A program made the translations under genes and the position numbers. Under the pieces are notes generated by a model that was not told where the DNA came from, did not search any database, and worked only from the letters and a program-made list of their open reading frames with translations. DNA of 64,000 bases from Leuconostoc kimchii IMSNU 11154 (GTDB taxonomy: Bacteria > Bacillota > Bacilli > Lactobacillales > Lactobacillaceae), in the NCBI RefSeq assembly GCF_000092505.1, contig NC_014136.1, positions 1,262,501 through 1,326,500 of the forward strand. Direction: 5' to 3'. Below are positions 53,175-62,279 of this stretch, one piece after another. Each line of letters begins with the position of its first letter. The stretch's first letter is position 1.

Positions 53175-53196
53175 AAAAACCGCCTAGGCGGTTTTA
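53175..53196 (-). terminator. Terminator of the CNNM-family gene
   Basis: On the minus strand AAAACCGCCTAGGCGGTTTTTTT forms a stem with a T run that overlaps the stop codon of the gene. Confidence 0.8.
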
Positions 53197-54591
53197 ATTT
53201 GTAGCGGATTTAGATGCCTCAATTTTTGTCTTGTTTTCATCCTCATCAAAAATGCCGTTATTATTACGATCTTGTCGAGGTGTAGGAGAAACTTTAACAG
53301 TGAACTGAGAAATATAAGCGTTATCATAATCTAATGCGGTTAATTCAAAATTGGCAACTTTCATGGTATCACCAGCCCTAAACTCGGGATCTTCGTTTAA
53401 CACATAACCTGTTAGGGTGACGGCATCATTTTCTTCAAGTTCTTTAACGTTTTGATTGAAATATCTTTCAAAATCATAAAGCGTCATTTTACCAGAAACT
53501 TTGTAGTGATGATCACCTAATTTTTCAATATAGTCATCTGAAACATCGTCTATTTCATCGCGAACAGTACCAAATAGCTCTTCATAAATGTCTTTATCAG
53601 TAATTAAACCACTTGTACCACCATATTCATCAACAACAATGGCAATAGGAGAGCGTTTAATGATCATTTCATCCATGACATCGTGCAAATCCATGTTTTC
53701 AGGAACAGCTGGAATATCTCGCATAATTTTTGATACGGGATCAGCACTATTAATACGTGATTGACGCACTAAGTCGTAATTAAAGACATAGCCTAACACC
53801 TTATCTTTATCATTATCTGCAATCACAGGAAAACGGGAATATCGCTCTTGTAGGTACAAATTAAGTGCGTCGGAAATCGGTGTTTTAACATCAACCGCAG
53901 TCATAGAAGTACGATCAATCATGATATCAACAGCCACCTTATCGTTCATCTCAAAGGCACGCTTCATAAATGTTAAGTCTTCTGCGTCTAATTCTCCAGC
54001 AGCAGCAGCATTTTTAGATAAAGATAAAATCTCAGTTTGAGAATAAATGTCCTCTTCACCATCTGTTCGAAATCCTAGCAGATGCGTTATGCCGTTCGAT
54101 AAGTGATCTAGCGCCCAAATCATTGGGAACAGCGTAATATGGAAAAAACGCACTGGACGAACAATGAATAATAACACTTTTACCGGTGATTCAATGGCAA
54201 TGTTTTTTGGGACCAAATCGGTAAACACAGCATGGACAATTGTAAAAATAATCATTGCTGAAACTGAAGCAACGGCACGAGCATATTCAGGTGGTAGTAT
54301 ACCAGAATTGAGAATAATGTTAGCAACAGTCTCTTCACCAATCCATCCTAAAATCAGACTAGTTAGTGTAATACCAACTTGAGCAGTTGATAGATATTCA
54401 GTTAAATGTGTCACCATATGAATGGCATTTGTAATATTTTTTGAGGGCTTGTCGCGATTTTCTTGTAAATCACGTAAAGCACTCAAGCGCACCTTAACCA
54501 GAGAATATTCTGTTAGTGTAAATAAAATAGCAAGTAAAAGCACCAAAACGATGATAGCAAAGTTAAGGAGCATAGACGGACCAGAATCCAA
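53194..54591 (-). CDS. CNNM/CorC-type membrane protein with CBS pair
   Basis: This is a hemolysin-C-like (UPF0053/CNNM) protein, linked in relatives to Mg2+ or Co2+ efflux. The N-terminal DUF21 membrane domain (about 1-185) has typical LAILFTLTEYSLVKVR and YLSTAQVGITLTSLILGWIGEETV segments. Two CBS motifs follow (about 210-330, with VDEYGGTSGLITDKDIYEELFG), then a CorC-HlyC domain to the end. Length is 465 residues. TTG 54591 is the chosen start, supported by AAGAGG 9 nt upstream. An extended -10 (TGGTATAAT) lies at about 54631-54639 on the minus strand. Confidence 0.88.
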   Translation of the reverse strand: MDSGPSMLLNFAIIVLVLLLAILFTLTEYSLVKVRLSALRDLQENRDKPSKNITNAIHMVTHLTEYLSTAQVGITLTSLILGWIGEETVANIILNSGILPPEYARAVASVSAMIIFTIVHAVFTDLVPKNIAIESPVKVLLFIVRPVRFFHITLFPMIWALDHLSNGITHLLGFRTDGEEDIYSQTEILSLSKNAAAAGELDAEDLTFMKRAFEMNDKVAVDIMIDRTSMTAVDVKTPISDALNLYLQERYSRFPVIADNDKDKVLGYVFNYDLVRQSRINSADPVSKIMRDIPAVPENMDLHDVMDEMIIKRSPIAIVVDEYGGTSGLITDKDIYEELFGTVRDEIDDVSDDYIEKLGDHHYKVSGKMTLYDFERYFNQNVKELEENDAVTLTGYVLNEDPEFRAGDTMKVANFELTALDYDNAYISQFTVKVSPTPRQDRNNNGIFDEDENKTKIEASKSATN

Positions 54592-55071
54592 ATTCGTAAA
54601 CCTCTTTTCTTAGTGTAACTATCCGCTATTATACCAGAAAATAGCGTCAATGCTAAGTTAATTATCAAAAATATAAGTTTTATAAAAAACGAACGATATA
54701 CAATTTAAAAATAATAATTATTAATAAAAGCGAACATCAATTCGTAAGTTTTGTTACTGAGATTATCATCTGTGAATTATAAACTGCAATAAGACGCGTG
54801 TTTGGCGAGTTTTATAAATTTTAATTGCTGAAATTCGTTTAATGATGTATGCTGTAATTACTGATAGTAAAGGCTTTTAATTGTTCGTTTCTTTATTTGT
54901 TAAATTTCAAATTGGATTTCTGTTGTAGTGATTGATTTAACGACATTCTATCGAACAATTGTTTGCAAGGACGCATGTTGTCCTTGTTAAAATTAAAAAA
55001 GCAGGTAGAATTACAAGTAATGATAGTTAGTTTAAATAGCTTAAAAAATAAATGAGTACCAAGGAGTTTAT
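54592..55071. other. 480-bp AT-rich spacer before nrdHEIF
   Basis: Apart from the CNNM promoter (54600-54650), the spacer holds no gene I can support. Near 54967-54985 AAGGAC pairs with GTCCTT (a 6-7 bp hairpin) next to a TTGCAA that could be a -35. I see no pair of NrdR boxes of the ACACTATATNTAGTGT type. Confidence 0.5.
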
Positions 55072-55302
55072 ATGGAAAATGTAACAGTATATACGAAGTA
55101 CAATTGTGTGCAATGCAAAATGACCAAGAAGTTTTTAGAAGCGCAAGGTGTACCTTTTAAGGAAATCAATATTGAAGATGATACAAAGTATGTTGAAGCG
55201 TTAAAGGCAGATGGATTCCGCCAAACACCGGTAGTTTCTGTTGCGGGCATGCCAAAGTTCTCTGGTTTTCGTCCAGATGTATTAAAGAAAATCTCAGCTT
55301 AA
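55072..55302 (+). CDS. nrdH: Glutaredoxin-like NrdH redoxin
   Basis: NrdH reduces the class Ib ribonucleotide reductase and is itself reduced by thioredoxin reductase. The active-site motif C12-V-Q-C15 is present, and the late WSGFRP-type segment reads KFSGFRPDVL. Length is 76 residues. AAGGAG lies upstream of ATG. It is the first gene of nrdHEIF. Confidence 0.95.
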   Translation: MENVTVYTKYNCVQCKMTKKFLEAQGVPFKEINIEDDTKYVEALKADGFRQTPVVSVAGMPKFSGFRPDVLKKISA

Positions 55303-55393
55303 ACTTAAAGCAATCAACATCGTGAGGTAATCAACCGATGTTTTTTTGTTTCTTCAAATTATCATCAATCTCAGATTAAAGAGGACGGAATTT

Positions 55394-57565
55394 ATGCCAT
55401 TAAAAGAATTAAATTTAGATCAGGTCACTTATTTTGACTTGAACAACCAAGTGAATATTCCTAAGGATAATCAAATTCAACTTGAAAAAGATCAAGAGGC
55501 ACTTGATGCCTTTTTAAAAGAAAACGTTTGGCCAAACGTGATGCAATTCGATTCTTTATCAGAGCGTTTTGATTGGTTATTCCAAAACAATTTTTTAGAG
55601 CGCACTTTTATTGAAAAGTATCGTTTTGAATTTATTGAATCACTTTATGCCTATTTAGATGCGCAACACTTTAATTTTAAATCTTTTATGGCAGCATTTA
55701 AATTCTATAATCAATATGCGTTGAAAACAAATGATGGGCAACATTATGTAGAAACATATGTCGATCGTGTAGCCATGAACGCGCTATTTTATGCTGATGG
55801 TCGTGAAGAATTAGCTTTGAGATTAGCCGATGAGATGATTCATCAACGTTATCAACCAGCGACACCAAGCTTTTTAAATGCTGGACGCGCGCGACGCGGT
55901 GAATTAGTTTCTTGTTTCATTATTCAAACATCTGATGATATGAACTCGATTGGACGGACGATTAATTCAGCTTTACAGTTATCAAAAATGGGTGGTGGCG
56001 TCGGCATCAATGTTTCAAATATTCGCGAAGCCGGTGCACCAGTGATGGCAATCGCTAATTCTGCTGGTGGTATTGTGCCAGTTATGAAGTTATTAGAAGA
56101 CTCGTTTACATTTTCCTCCCAAGTAGGTGCACGACAAGGTGCTGGGGTTGTTTACCTGTCTGTCTTTCATCCTGATATTATGTCATTTTTATCAACAAAG
56201 AAGGAAAACGCTGACGAAAAGATACGTGTTAAAACGCTGTCTCTTGGCTTAACTGTGCCTGATAAATTTTACGAGTTGGTCAAGAAAAATGATGTGATGT
56301 ATTTATTTAGTCCAGTAGACGTTGAAAAAGTTTACGGTAAAGCCTTTAACTACATTGATATTACGGCTGAATATGATAATATGGTTGCCAATGATCAAAT
56401 CACTAAATATAAAGTTGATGCACGAACGTTAGAAGAAGAAATATCTAAGCTACAACAGGAATCAGGTTACCCATATATTATCAATATCGATGTTGCTAAC
56501 CGTAGTAATCCAATTTCTGGTAAAATTGTGTCATCTAACCTGTGCTCAGAAATTTTACAAGTCCAGACACCTTCCGATATTGATAATGGTCAGCAGTATA
56601 CACGTCTAGGGTCAGATGTCAGTTGTAACTTGGGTTCAATTAACATTGTCAATATGATGGCAACAGCTGATTTTGGTGAATCAGTTGATACAATGGTTCG
56701 TGCGTTAACTTATGTATCCGACACATCTAATTTAGATGTTGTGCCCTCTATTGCTAAAGGAAATCATGAAAAGCATGCGATTGGTTTGGGCGCGATGGGG
56801 CTTGCTGCTTATTTTGCTCAAAATAAAATGTATTATGGTGATGATGAGGCTTTGGATTTCACATCGACATTCTTCATGACTCTGAATTATTATTCAATCA
56901 AAGCCTCTGTAGCTATTGCTAAGGAGCGTCATGAAAAATTCTTTGAATTCGACAAATCAACTTATGCTAATGGTTCATATTTTGACAAATATTTAGAAAC
57001 GGATTGGGCACCTAAAACCAATAAAGTTATTGAGGCATTTGCACAACATCACATACCAACTAAACATGATTGGGTTCAACTCCGTGATGATGTTGCAAAA
57101 TATGGTATGTATAATGCGTATCGCCATGCTATTGCGCCAACTGGTTCTATTTCTTATGTTAATGATACAACTGCAACATTGTTGCCAATTGTCAATAAGA
57201 TTGAAGAGCGTCAAGAAGGTATGATTGGAAAAGTTTATTATCCAGCACCTGGTCTAAATAATGAGACCATGCCATATTATGTCTCGGCATATGATACGGA
57301 TATGCGTAAGGTCATTGATGTATATGCAGCCGCACAAGAGCATATTGACCAAGGAATGGCACTAACACTATTTATGCGTTCAACATTACCTGATGGTTTG
57401 TATGAATGGAAAAATAATCGCACGAATAAAATGACAACGCGGGATCTAACAATTTTGCGTCATTATGCCTTTAATAAAGGCATTAAGTCATTGTATTATA
57501 TTCGAACGTTTACAGATGACAATCAAGAATCTGGTGTGAATGAGTGTGAGAGTTGCTCAATTTAG
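55394..57565 (+). CDS. nrdE: Class Ib ribonucleotide reductase large subunit
   Basis: NrdE converts ribonucleoside diphosphates to deoxy forms using the radical made by NrdF. The active-site cysteine pair includes VSCFIIQ near 165 and NLCSEI near 390; the C-terminal redox pair CESC is followed by SI at the very end. ATG 55394 (MPLKELNLDQVTYF) follows GAGGACGG and is correct; an upstream ATG lacks a ribosome site. Length is 723 residues. Confidence 0.96.
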   Translation: MPLKELNLDQVTYFDLNNQVNIPKDNQIQLEKDQEALDAFLKENVWPNVMQFDSLSERFDWLFQNNFLERTFIEKYRFEFIESLYAYLDAQHFNFKSFMAAFKFYNQYALKTNDGQHYVETYVDRVAMNALFYADGREELALRLADEMIHQRYQPATPSFLNAGRARRGELVSCFIIQTSDDMNSIGRTINSALQLSKMGGGVGINVSNIREAGAPVMAIANSAGGIVPVMKLLEDSFTFSSQVGARQGAGVVYLSVFHPDIMSFLSTKKENADEKIRVKTLSLGLTVPDKFYELVKKNDVMYLFSPVDVEKVYGKAFNYIDITAEYDNMVANDQITKYKVDARTLEEEISKLQQESGYPYIINIDVANRSNPISGKIVSSNLCSEILQVQTPSDIDNGQQYTRLGSDVSCNLGSINIVNMMATADFGESVDTMVRALTYVSDTSNLDVVPSIAKGNHEKHAIGLGAMGLAAYFAQNKMYYGDDEALDFTSTFFMTLNYYSIKASVAIAKERHEKFFEFDKSTYANGSYFDKYLETDWAPKTNKVIEAFAQHHIPTKHDWVQLRDDVAKYGMYNAYRHAIAPTGSISYVNDTTATLLPIVNKIEERQEGMIGKVYYPAPGLNNETMPYYVSAYDTDMRKVIDVYAAAQEHIDQGMALTLFMRSTLPDGLYEWKNNRTNKMTTRDLTILRHYAFNKGIKSLYYIRTFTDDNQESGVNECESCSI

Positions 57566-57647
57566 TATTAAAAAGCAATCATGAGTGACATTTAATGGGT
57601 TGCTTTGTACATATGTAAAAGAAACTTGGCTAAAGGGCAGAACAGTT

Positions 57648-58088
57648 ATGACGAGAATCAGTATTTTGTATGCGTCGACAGAAGGTAATACACAATCTTT
57701 TGTTGACAAACTAAAGACAATCGCTGAAAGCAACGGAGATCAGCTTGAAGCACGCATGATAGGTGATGAAACAGAATATGCCAATGAAACAACACCTTAT
57801 GTTGCTATCGTACCAACGTATTTGACAGGTGGTACTGGGACAGGGCCGGATGTGGTTGAAAATTTTACCAATGCTTTGGGTGAATATATTGAATTTGGGC
57901 GTAATAGCCACTATTTAAAAGGTGTTATTGGTTCAGGTAATCGTAATTTTAATGTACAATTTAACTTAACTGCGTTAAGATATGCAGATAAGTTTAAAGT
58001 ACCAATGTTGTTTGCATACGAATTACGCGGTAGCCAATTTGATGCAGTAAAAGCTTATAATATTATGAAACCTTTATTTGGAGGATAA
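57648..58088 (+). CDS. nrdI: Flavodoxin-like NrdI
   Basis: NrdI is a flavoprotein that supplies the oxidant for the manganese cofactor of NrdF. The N-terminal flavin site reads LYASTEGNTQSFVDKL. ATG 57648 (MTRISILYAST) follows AAAGGG; a start at 57585 would add non-homologous residues. Length is 146 residues. Unlike the common H-I-E-F order, nrdI lies between nrdE and nrdF here. Confidence 0.93.
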   Translation: MTRISILYASTEGNTQSFVDKLKTIAESNGDQLEARMIGDETEYANETTPYVAIVPTYLTGGTGTGPDVVENFTNALGEYIEFGRNSHYLKGVIGSGNRNFNVQFNLTALRYADKFKVPMLFAYELRGSQFDAVKAYNIMKPLFGG

Positions 58089-58090
58089 TT

Positions 58091-59068
58091 GTGGAACATT
58101 TAAAAGACAACTCATATACGGCAATTAATTGGAATACGATCGAAGATGAACTTGATAAGGCGACTTGGGAAAAGTTGACTCAACAGTTTTGGCTTGATAC
58201 ACGGATTCCAATTTCAAATGATTTAAAGAATTGGCGTGGTAACATGTCAGATCAAGAGCGTCAAACAATGAACCTAGTTTTTGGCGGTTTGACAACGTTA
58301 GATACTTTGCAATCACAAGATGGTATGGCACAATTGAAACTGGATGTTGTTAATCAAAAAGAAGAAGCTGTTCTAAATAACATTCAGTTTATGGAATCAG
58401 TTCACGCTAAATCTTATTCATCCATTTTTGAAACATTAAATGAAAAATCAGAAATTGAAGCCATTTTTGATTGGGCAGATACTAACGAGTTTTTGCAATA
58501 CAAGGCCAATCGTATTAATGATATTTATCAAACAGGGACGTCGTTACAGAAAAAAATTGCATCGGTATTTTTAGAAACATTCTTGTTTTATTCTGGATTT
58601 TATACACCATTATATTTTCTAGGGCATAATAAAATGTTAAATGTTGCTGAAATTATTAAACTTATTATTCGCGATGAATCAGTTCATGGTACTTACATTG
58701 GTTATAAATTTCAAATTGGCTTTAATAAGCTACCATTAGCAGAGCAAGAAAGCTTACAAAGTTGGATGTATGATTTGCTATACGAATTATACGAAAATGA
58801 AGAAAAGTATACACATGAGTTATATGATGATCTCGGCTGGTCAGAGCAAGTATTAACGTTTTTAAGATACAATGCTAATAAAGCGTTGATGAATTTAGGT
58901 CAAGAGCCTATGTTTCCCGATGGGGCAGAAGATGTTAATCCTGTCGTTATGAATGGTATTTCAACATCGACAGCTAACCATGACTTTTTCTCAGGTGTAG
59001 GGAATGGCTACTTGTTGGGCGCCGTTGAAGCTATGGAAGAAGACGATTACAATATCGGTAATGATTAG
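58091..59068 (+). CDS. nrdF: Class Ib ribonucleotide reductase small subunit
   Basis: NrdF holds the Mn or Fe dinuclear centre and the tyrosyl radical. The metal ligand segments include EEAVLNNIQFMESVHAKSYSS and IIRDESVHGTYIGYKFQ. It starts at GTG 58091 with TTGGAGGATAA upstream, 2 nt after nrdI. Length is 325 residues. A strong terminator follows. Confidence 0.96.
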   Translation: MEHLKDNSYTAINWNTIEDELDKATWEKLTQQFWLDTRIPISNDLKNWRGNMSDQERQTMNLVFGGLTTLDTLQSQDGMAQLKLDVVNQKEEAVLNNIQFMESVHAKSYSSIFETLNEKSEIEAIFDWADTNEFLQYKANRINDIYQTGTSLQKKIASVFLETFLFYSGFYTPLYFLGHNKMLNVAEIIKLIIRDESVHGTYIGYKFQIGFNKLPLAEQESLQSWMYDLLYELYENEEKYTHELYDDLGWSEQVLTFLRYNANKALMNLGQEPMFPDGAEDVNPVVMNGISTSTANHDFFSGVGNGYLLGAVEAMEEDDYNIGND

Positions 59069-59079
59069 TTTATACCAAA

Positions 59080-59127
59080 CTAAAAAGTCTAAAGTTATCA
59101 TTTAAATGATAACTTTAGACTTTTTAA
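59080..59127. terminator. Bidirectional terminator between nrdF and PAP2 gene
   Basis: Perfect 22-bp arms (59082-59103 and 59104-59125) with A and T runs on both sides. Confidence 0.9.
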
Positions 59128-59792
59128 ATTTCATCATGTTTAAATATTGAAATGTGTGTTTGTAAGAAAATCGCTAGTTTAGGATAAAGAGTTGCTGATA
59201 AAATAACCCAAGCATAGGCGAATAGAACTGCAGCGATAGTGTCGCTTAAGAAGTGTGCATTGAAGTAAACACGGCTCATAATTGTCATTAAACCAATCAA
59301 TAAGCTAAGCCAATTAATAATGATTTGAGTGTAGAGGGAGTTAATGTTTGGTGTCACAAGAATTGCAAGGATAAAAATAATCACAAACAGCCCGAATACA
59401 TGCGTACTTGGAAATGATGAGGAACTGTCCGCAAGTAAATGTCCAACTGGTCTTGGACGATTGATTAAAAATCTAACAACCGTCAGAAAGATATCGCCAA
59501 GTAATATTGTTACGACTGTCCAAATTGCTGGGACATGAAGTTTGGCAATAACTAAAACACCAGCCAAAATTAGCGCATACGTAACATCGACGACGGGATT
59601 ACCCAAGAAAGTAGCGATAGCCATGATGACGTCACCAAAATTAGTTTGGATATGCGCGAACCAACCATGAACGATGTTATCAATGGCAATTGGGAATATG
59701 ACATTAAATTTAATAAGTACACCTAGTAGAATGGCAATAATAAAACTAATAATTGCTTGCCGGCGTTGTTTGTTCTTAACAGATACAATCAT
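59124..59792 (-). CDS. PAP2-family membrane phosphatase
   Basis: This is a multi-pass lipid phosphatase of the PAP2 superfamily. All three motifs are present: NRPRP (111-115), PSTH (128-131) and SR...H...D (S173, R174, H180, D184). Six helices are predicted in 222 residues. Substrates in the family include undecaprenyl diphosphate and phosphatidic acid or PG phosphate; the exact one is not readable. It is a single gene convergent with nrdF. Confidence 0.88.
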   Translation of the reverse strand: MIVSVKNKQRRQAIISFIIAILLGVLIKFNVIFPIAIDNIVHGWFAHIQTNFGDVIMAIATFLGNPVVDVTYALILAGVLVIAKLHVPAIWTVVTILLGDIFLTVVRFLINRPRPVGHLLADSSSSFPSTHVFGLFVIIFILAILVTPNINSLYTQIIINWLSLLIGLMTIMSRVYFNAHFLSDTIAAVLFAYAWVILSATLYPKLAIFLQTHISIFKHDEI

Positions 59793-59912
59793 TGATATAC
59801 GACTCCAAATACGGATTTTTACCTTACTCTAGTATAATGAAAGACGGCAATATACACAAGACTATTAAGACAGTAAAATACAATTATTTAGAAAAAGATT
59901 ATGCGACAGGGG

Positions 59913-59941
59913 TTGTCAACCATTCATAAATTTGATATGAT
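59913..59941 (+). promoter_or_regulatory. Promoter of tRNA-Tyr/tRNA-Gln
   Basis: TTGTCA at 59913-59918 and TATGAT at 59936-59941 are separated by 17 nt, 20 nt before tRNA-Tyr. Confidence 0.7.
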
Positions 59942-59961
59942 GATATAGTTGTTTGAGATAT

Positions 59962-60044
59962 GGGAGTGTAGCGAAGTCTGGCTAAACGCGACGGACTGTA
60001 ACTCCGTTCCTTCGGGTTCGTAGGTTCGAATCCTACCGCTCCCA
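59962..60044 (+). tRNA. tRNA-Tyr (anticodon GTA)
   Basis: This class II tRNA has acceptor GGGAGTG pairing with CGCTCCC (one wobble) and discriminator A. The anticodon stem ACGGA/TCCGT encloses loop CTGTAAC, giving GTA. The long variable arm CCTTCGGG is typical. Confidence 0.95.
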
Positions 60045-60083
60045 TAGCCGATCTAATAGTTAACGGCTAAATAAATTAACTAT

Positions 60084-60155
60084 TGCCCCTTCGCCAAGTG
60101 GTAAGGCATCGGTTTTTGGTACCGACATGCGCTGGTTCGAATCCAGCAGGGGCAA
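60084..60155 (+). tRNA. tRNA-Gln (anticodon TTG)
   Basis: The acceptor TGCCCCT pairs with AGGGGCA, with discriminator A. The anticodon stem TCGGT/ACCGA encloses loop TTTTGGT, giving TTG. U1-A72 is typical of glutamine tRNAs. Confidence 0.95.
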
Positions 60156-60159
60156 TACT

Positions 60160-60187
60160 AGAGGAATCGAAAGGTTCCTCTTTTTAT
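60160..60187 (+). terminator. Terminator of tRNA-Tyr/Gln
   Basis: GAGGAA (60161-60166) pairs with TTCCTC (60175-60180), followed by five T. Confidence 0.8.
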
Positions 60188-60200
60188 TTGAAAACAATTT

Positions 60201-60238
60201 AAAAAAAGTTGTCAGCACTGTGCTGACAACTTTTTTTA
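60201..60238. terminator. Terminator of gpmA (bidirectional)
   Basis: Arms of 18 bp (AAAAAAAGTTGTCAGCAC with its complement) lie just before the gpmA stop codon; the A/T runs allow both directions. Confidence 0.85.
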
Positions 60239-60239
60239 A

Positions 60240-60953
60240 TTACTTACTCAATGTTTTTTTAGAAATAACTTCTAACGAGTCATCTAAATCGTAAACTAGA
60301 GGCTGTCCATTAGCAATTTCGAGATTTAAAATATCATCATCTGAAATATGTTCAAGGTGCTTAGCAAGCGCACGTAATGAATTACCATGTGCGGCAATCA
60401 CAACATTTTTGCCAGCTTTTAATTGGGGAGCAATATCTGATTCCCAGAAAGGCAAAACACGTTCCAGAGTGATCTTAAGGTTTTCACCTAATGGCAGTTC
60501 ACCTTCAGGAACATCAGCGTAACGACGGTCGAATGCAGGATATGATTTGCCTTGCACTTCAACGGTTTCTTCATAACTGTCCAACAATGGTGGTAAAACA
60601 TCATATGAGCGACGCCAGATATGGACCTGTTCATCTCCCCACTTTTCGGCAGCTTCGGCCTTATTTTGCCCTTGTAAAGCACCATAGTGACGTTCGTTTA
60701 AACGCCATGACTTAGCCTCTGGGATGAATAATTGACCAGCTTCTTCTAATGCTAGATGAAGTGTTGTGATGGCACGTGTCAAAACAGATGTATAGGCTTG
60801 ATCAAATTGGATACCCTCAGTAGCCAAGAGTTCGCCCGCTTCTTTTGCTTGTGCGATACCTTTATCTGATAACTTTGTGTCAACCCAACCGTTGAACAAG
60901 TTTAATGCGTTCCATTCACTTTGACCGTGACGGATTAATACTAACTTAGCCAT
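60240..60953 (-). CDS. gpmA: 2,3-bisphosphoglycerate-dependent phosphoglycerate mutase
   Basis: This glycolytic enzyme interconverts 3- and 2-phosphoglycerate. The catalytic His is H9 in [10 protein letters not shown], with the [13 protein letters not shown] segment carrying the acid and the second His in [19 protein letters not shown]. Length is 237 residues, full size for dPGM. It is a single-gene unit on the minus strand. Confidence 0.95.
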   Translation of the reverse strand: MAKLVLIRHGQSEWNALNLFNGWVDTKLSDKGIAQAKEAGELLATEGIQFDQAYTSVLTRAITTLHLALEEAGQLFIPEAKSWRLNERHYGALQGQNKAEAAEKWGDEQVHIWRRSYDVLPPLLDSYEETVEVQGKSYPAFDRRYADVPEGELPLGENLKITLERVLPFWESDIAPQLKAGKNVVIAAHGNSLRALAKHLEHISDDDILNLEIANGQPLVYDLDDSLEVISKKTLSK

Positions 60954-61016
60954 GTTTGCTAAACTCCTTAGTTTGTGTTTAATTTAACGATTATATTATA
61001 CCACGAAAAGAGGTCA

Positions 61017-61042
61017 CAAAAAAACTCGCCTAAGCGAGTTTT
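61017..61042 (-). terminator. Terminator of the cold-shock gene
   Basis: On the minus strand AAAACTCGC pairs with GCGAGTTTT, followed by further T. Confidence 0.8.
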
Positions 61043-61062
61043 CAAAGTATCAGAACCTAATC

Positions 61063-61263
61063 TTACAACTTTGTGATGTTAGCAGCTTGCAATCCGCGGT
61101 CTGAAGTTTCAACTTCGAATTCAACAGCTTGACCTTCTTCAAGAGTCTTGAAGCCGTCACCTTGAATAGCTGAGAAATGTGCAAAAACATCTTCTCCATT
61201 TTCACGAGTTACGAAACCGTAACCCTTTTCGCCGTTAAACCACTTTACTGTGCCTTTTTCCAT
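61063..61263 (-). CDS. Cold shock protein (CspA family)
   Basis: This is a 66-residue single-stranded nucleic acid-binding protein. RNP1 ([10 protein letters not shown]) and RNP2 (VFAHFSAI) are both present. AAGGAG lies upstream. The 5' leader of about 110 nt is typical of cold-shock mRNAs, where it controls translation by temperature; whether it does here is not shown. Confidence 0.95.
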   Translation of the reverse strand: MEKGTVKWFNGEKGYGFVTRENGEDVFAHFSAIQGDGFKTLEEGQAVEFEVETSDRGLQAANITKL

Positions 61264-61380
61264 GATATGTTTCTCCTTTGGTGTGCTCCACCAATGATTT
61301 TATTTTGTAACTTAAATAATTGGTACTTGAGCGCCTTCCGAGAAAAACAAATCAAAATCAAAAACTTTTATTACAAACCT

Positions 61381-61408
61381 AGTGTACCATATTGATAAAA
61401 ATAAGCAA
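61381..61408 (-). promoter_or_regulatory. Promoter of the cold-shock gene
   Basis: On the minus strand TTGCTT (61408-61403) and TACACT (61386-61381) are separated by 16 nt. Confidence 0.6.
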
Positions 61409-61467
61409 GTAAAATGTATAATAACTATAAAAAAGTCTCCAGTCCAGCGTTCATAATATGTCGTGTC

Positions 61468-61496
61468 TTGACAAGTAGCACTATTAACGATAAAAT
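61468..61496 (+). promoter_or_regulatory. Promoter of tRNA-Leu(AAG)
   Basis: TTGACA at 61468-61473 and TAAAAT at 61491-61496 are separated by 17 nt, 23 nt before the tRNA. Confidence 0.75.
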
Positions 61497-61519
61497 TATA
61501 GAGTTGTCATGAAGGTTAT

Positions 61520-61604
61520 GCAGCTGTGGCGGAATTGGCAGACGCGCAGGATTAAGGATCCTGTGCCCGTTAAGGGCGTGCGGGTTCGACTCCCGCTAGC
61601 TGCA
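61520..61604 (+). tRNA. tRNA-Leu (anticodon AAG)
   Basis: This class II tRNA has acceptor GCAGCTG pairing with TAGCTGC (one wobble) and discriminator A. The anticodon stem CAGGA/TCCTG encloses loop TTAAGGA, giving AAG. A34 in place of G34 in a leucine tRNA implies inosine or unmodified A decoding of CUN, as in some lactic acid bacteria. The gene stands alone. Confidence 0.93.
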
Positions 61605-61615
61605 TTATTTGATAT

Positions 61616-61657
61616 AAAAGCGGTATATTGGATTTAGTCCAATATACCGCTTTTTGG
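61616..61657. terminator. Bidirectional terminator of tRNA-Leu and the small ORF
   Basis: AAAAGCGGTATATTGGA (61616-61632) pairs with TCCAATATACCGCTTTT. The T run serves the tRNA, and the A run serves the convergent gene ending at 61658. Confidence 0.85.
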
Positions 61658-61960
61658 CTAAAACCAAGTTGGTAACAGCATTGTTGATATGGCGATACCG
61701 TCATATCGTGTTGCGTATGGTTTCACTTGATTATGTAATCTGATGGCTGCAGGAGGCAATTCTTTGTTTGTTTCCCAGTAATACATGACAAATCTTTTAA
61801 CGAGTTTAGAAGCGATTAAATGGTAGTCTCGCTTGCTATCCAGTTCTTTAGCATAATTAAAAATGATATCACGTAATTCAGGACTAGCTTTGATATCCGA
61901 ATCTGAAAATGCGACACTCATATCATCTAACATTTGTTCAACTTTTTGTTCACTTGTCAT
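61658..61960 (-). CDS. Small protein, possible bacteriocin immunity protein
   Basis: This acidic-to-neutral helical protein of 100 residues has no signal peptide or membrane helix. Its size and pattern (four amphipathic helices; SPELRDIIFNYAKELDSKRDYHLIASKLVKRFVMYYW) recall the enterocin A-type immunity family (four-helix bundle) of class IIa bacteriocins. No bacteriocin gene is visible nearby, so it would be an orphan immunity gene. The match is from memory and weak; it could also be an unrelated hypothetical protein. ATG 61960 is preferred over TTG 61969. Confidence 0.5.
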   Translation of the reverse strand: MTSEQKVEQMLDDMSVAFSDSDIKASPELRDIIFNYAKELDSKRDYHLIASKLVKRFVMYYWETNKELPPAAIRLHNQVKPYATRYDGIAISTMLLPTWF

Positions 61961-62279
61961 ATTTAGCAACGCTTTCTGACAAAACTATTTGTCTATTATC
62001 AATATGGTATATATTTTGATTTTATCATAACACTAAATTGATCATCAGTCCGAGCAGGCAAGGGGACGATAGTGCTTTTTAAAGGCCAATAATTGTAAAT
62101 CAACTGCTGTTGAGTATTTGGTATAATTGTTATACAGAAAAAATACAGTAACTATCTTGCTTGAATAGCAGGTAACTCTGACTTTATTCGTTGTAAGTTA
62201 GTTTATGATGTTAAGAAGCGATTGACATTAAATTTCTAACTCAGTGGGTTGTGGTAAAATAAAGATAATGGAGAATAAA
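61961..62279. other. Intergenic region with divergent promoters
   Basis: No gene is seen. TTGAGT and TATAAT occur close together near 62112-62128 on the plus strand, and an extended -10 (TGGTAAAAT) lies at 62252-62260, upstream of the coiled-coil protein gene. Confidence 0.45.
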
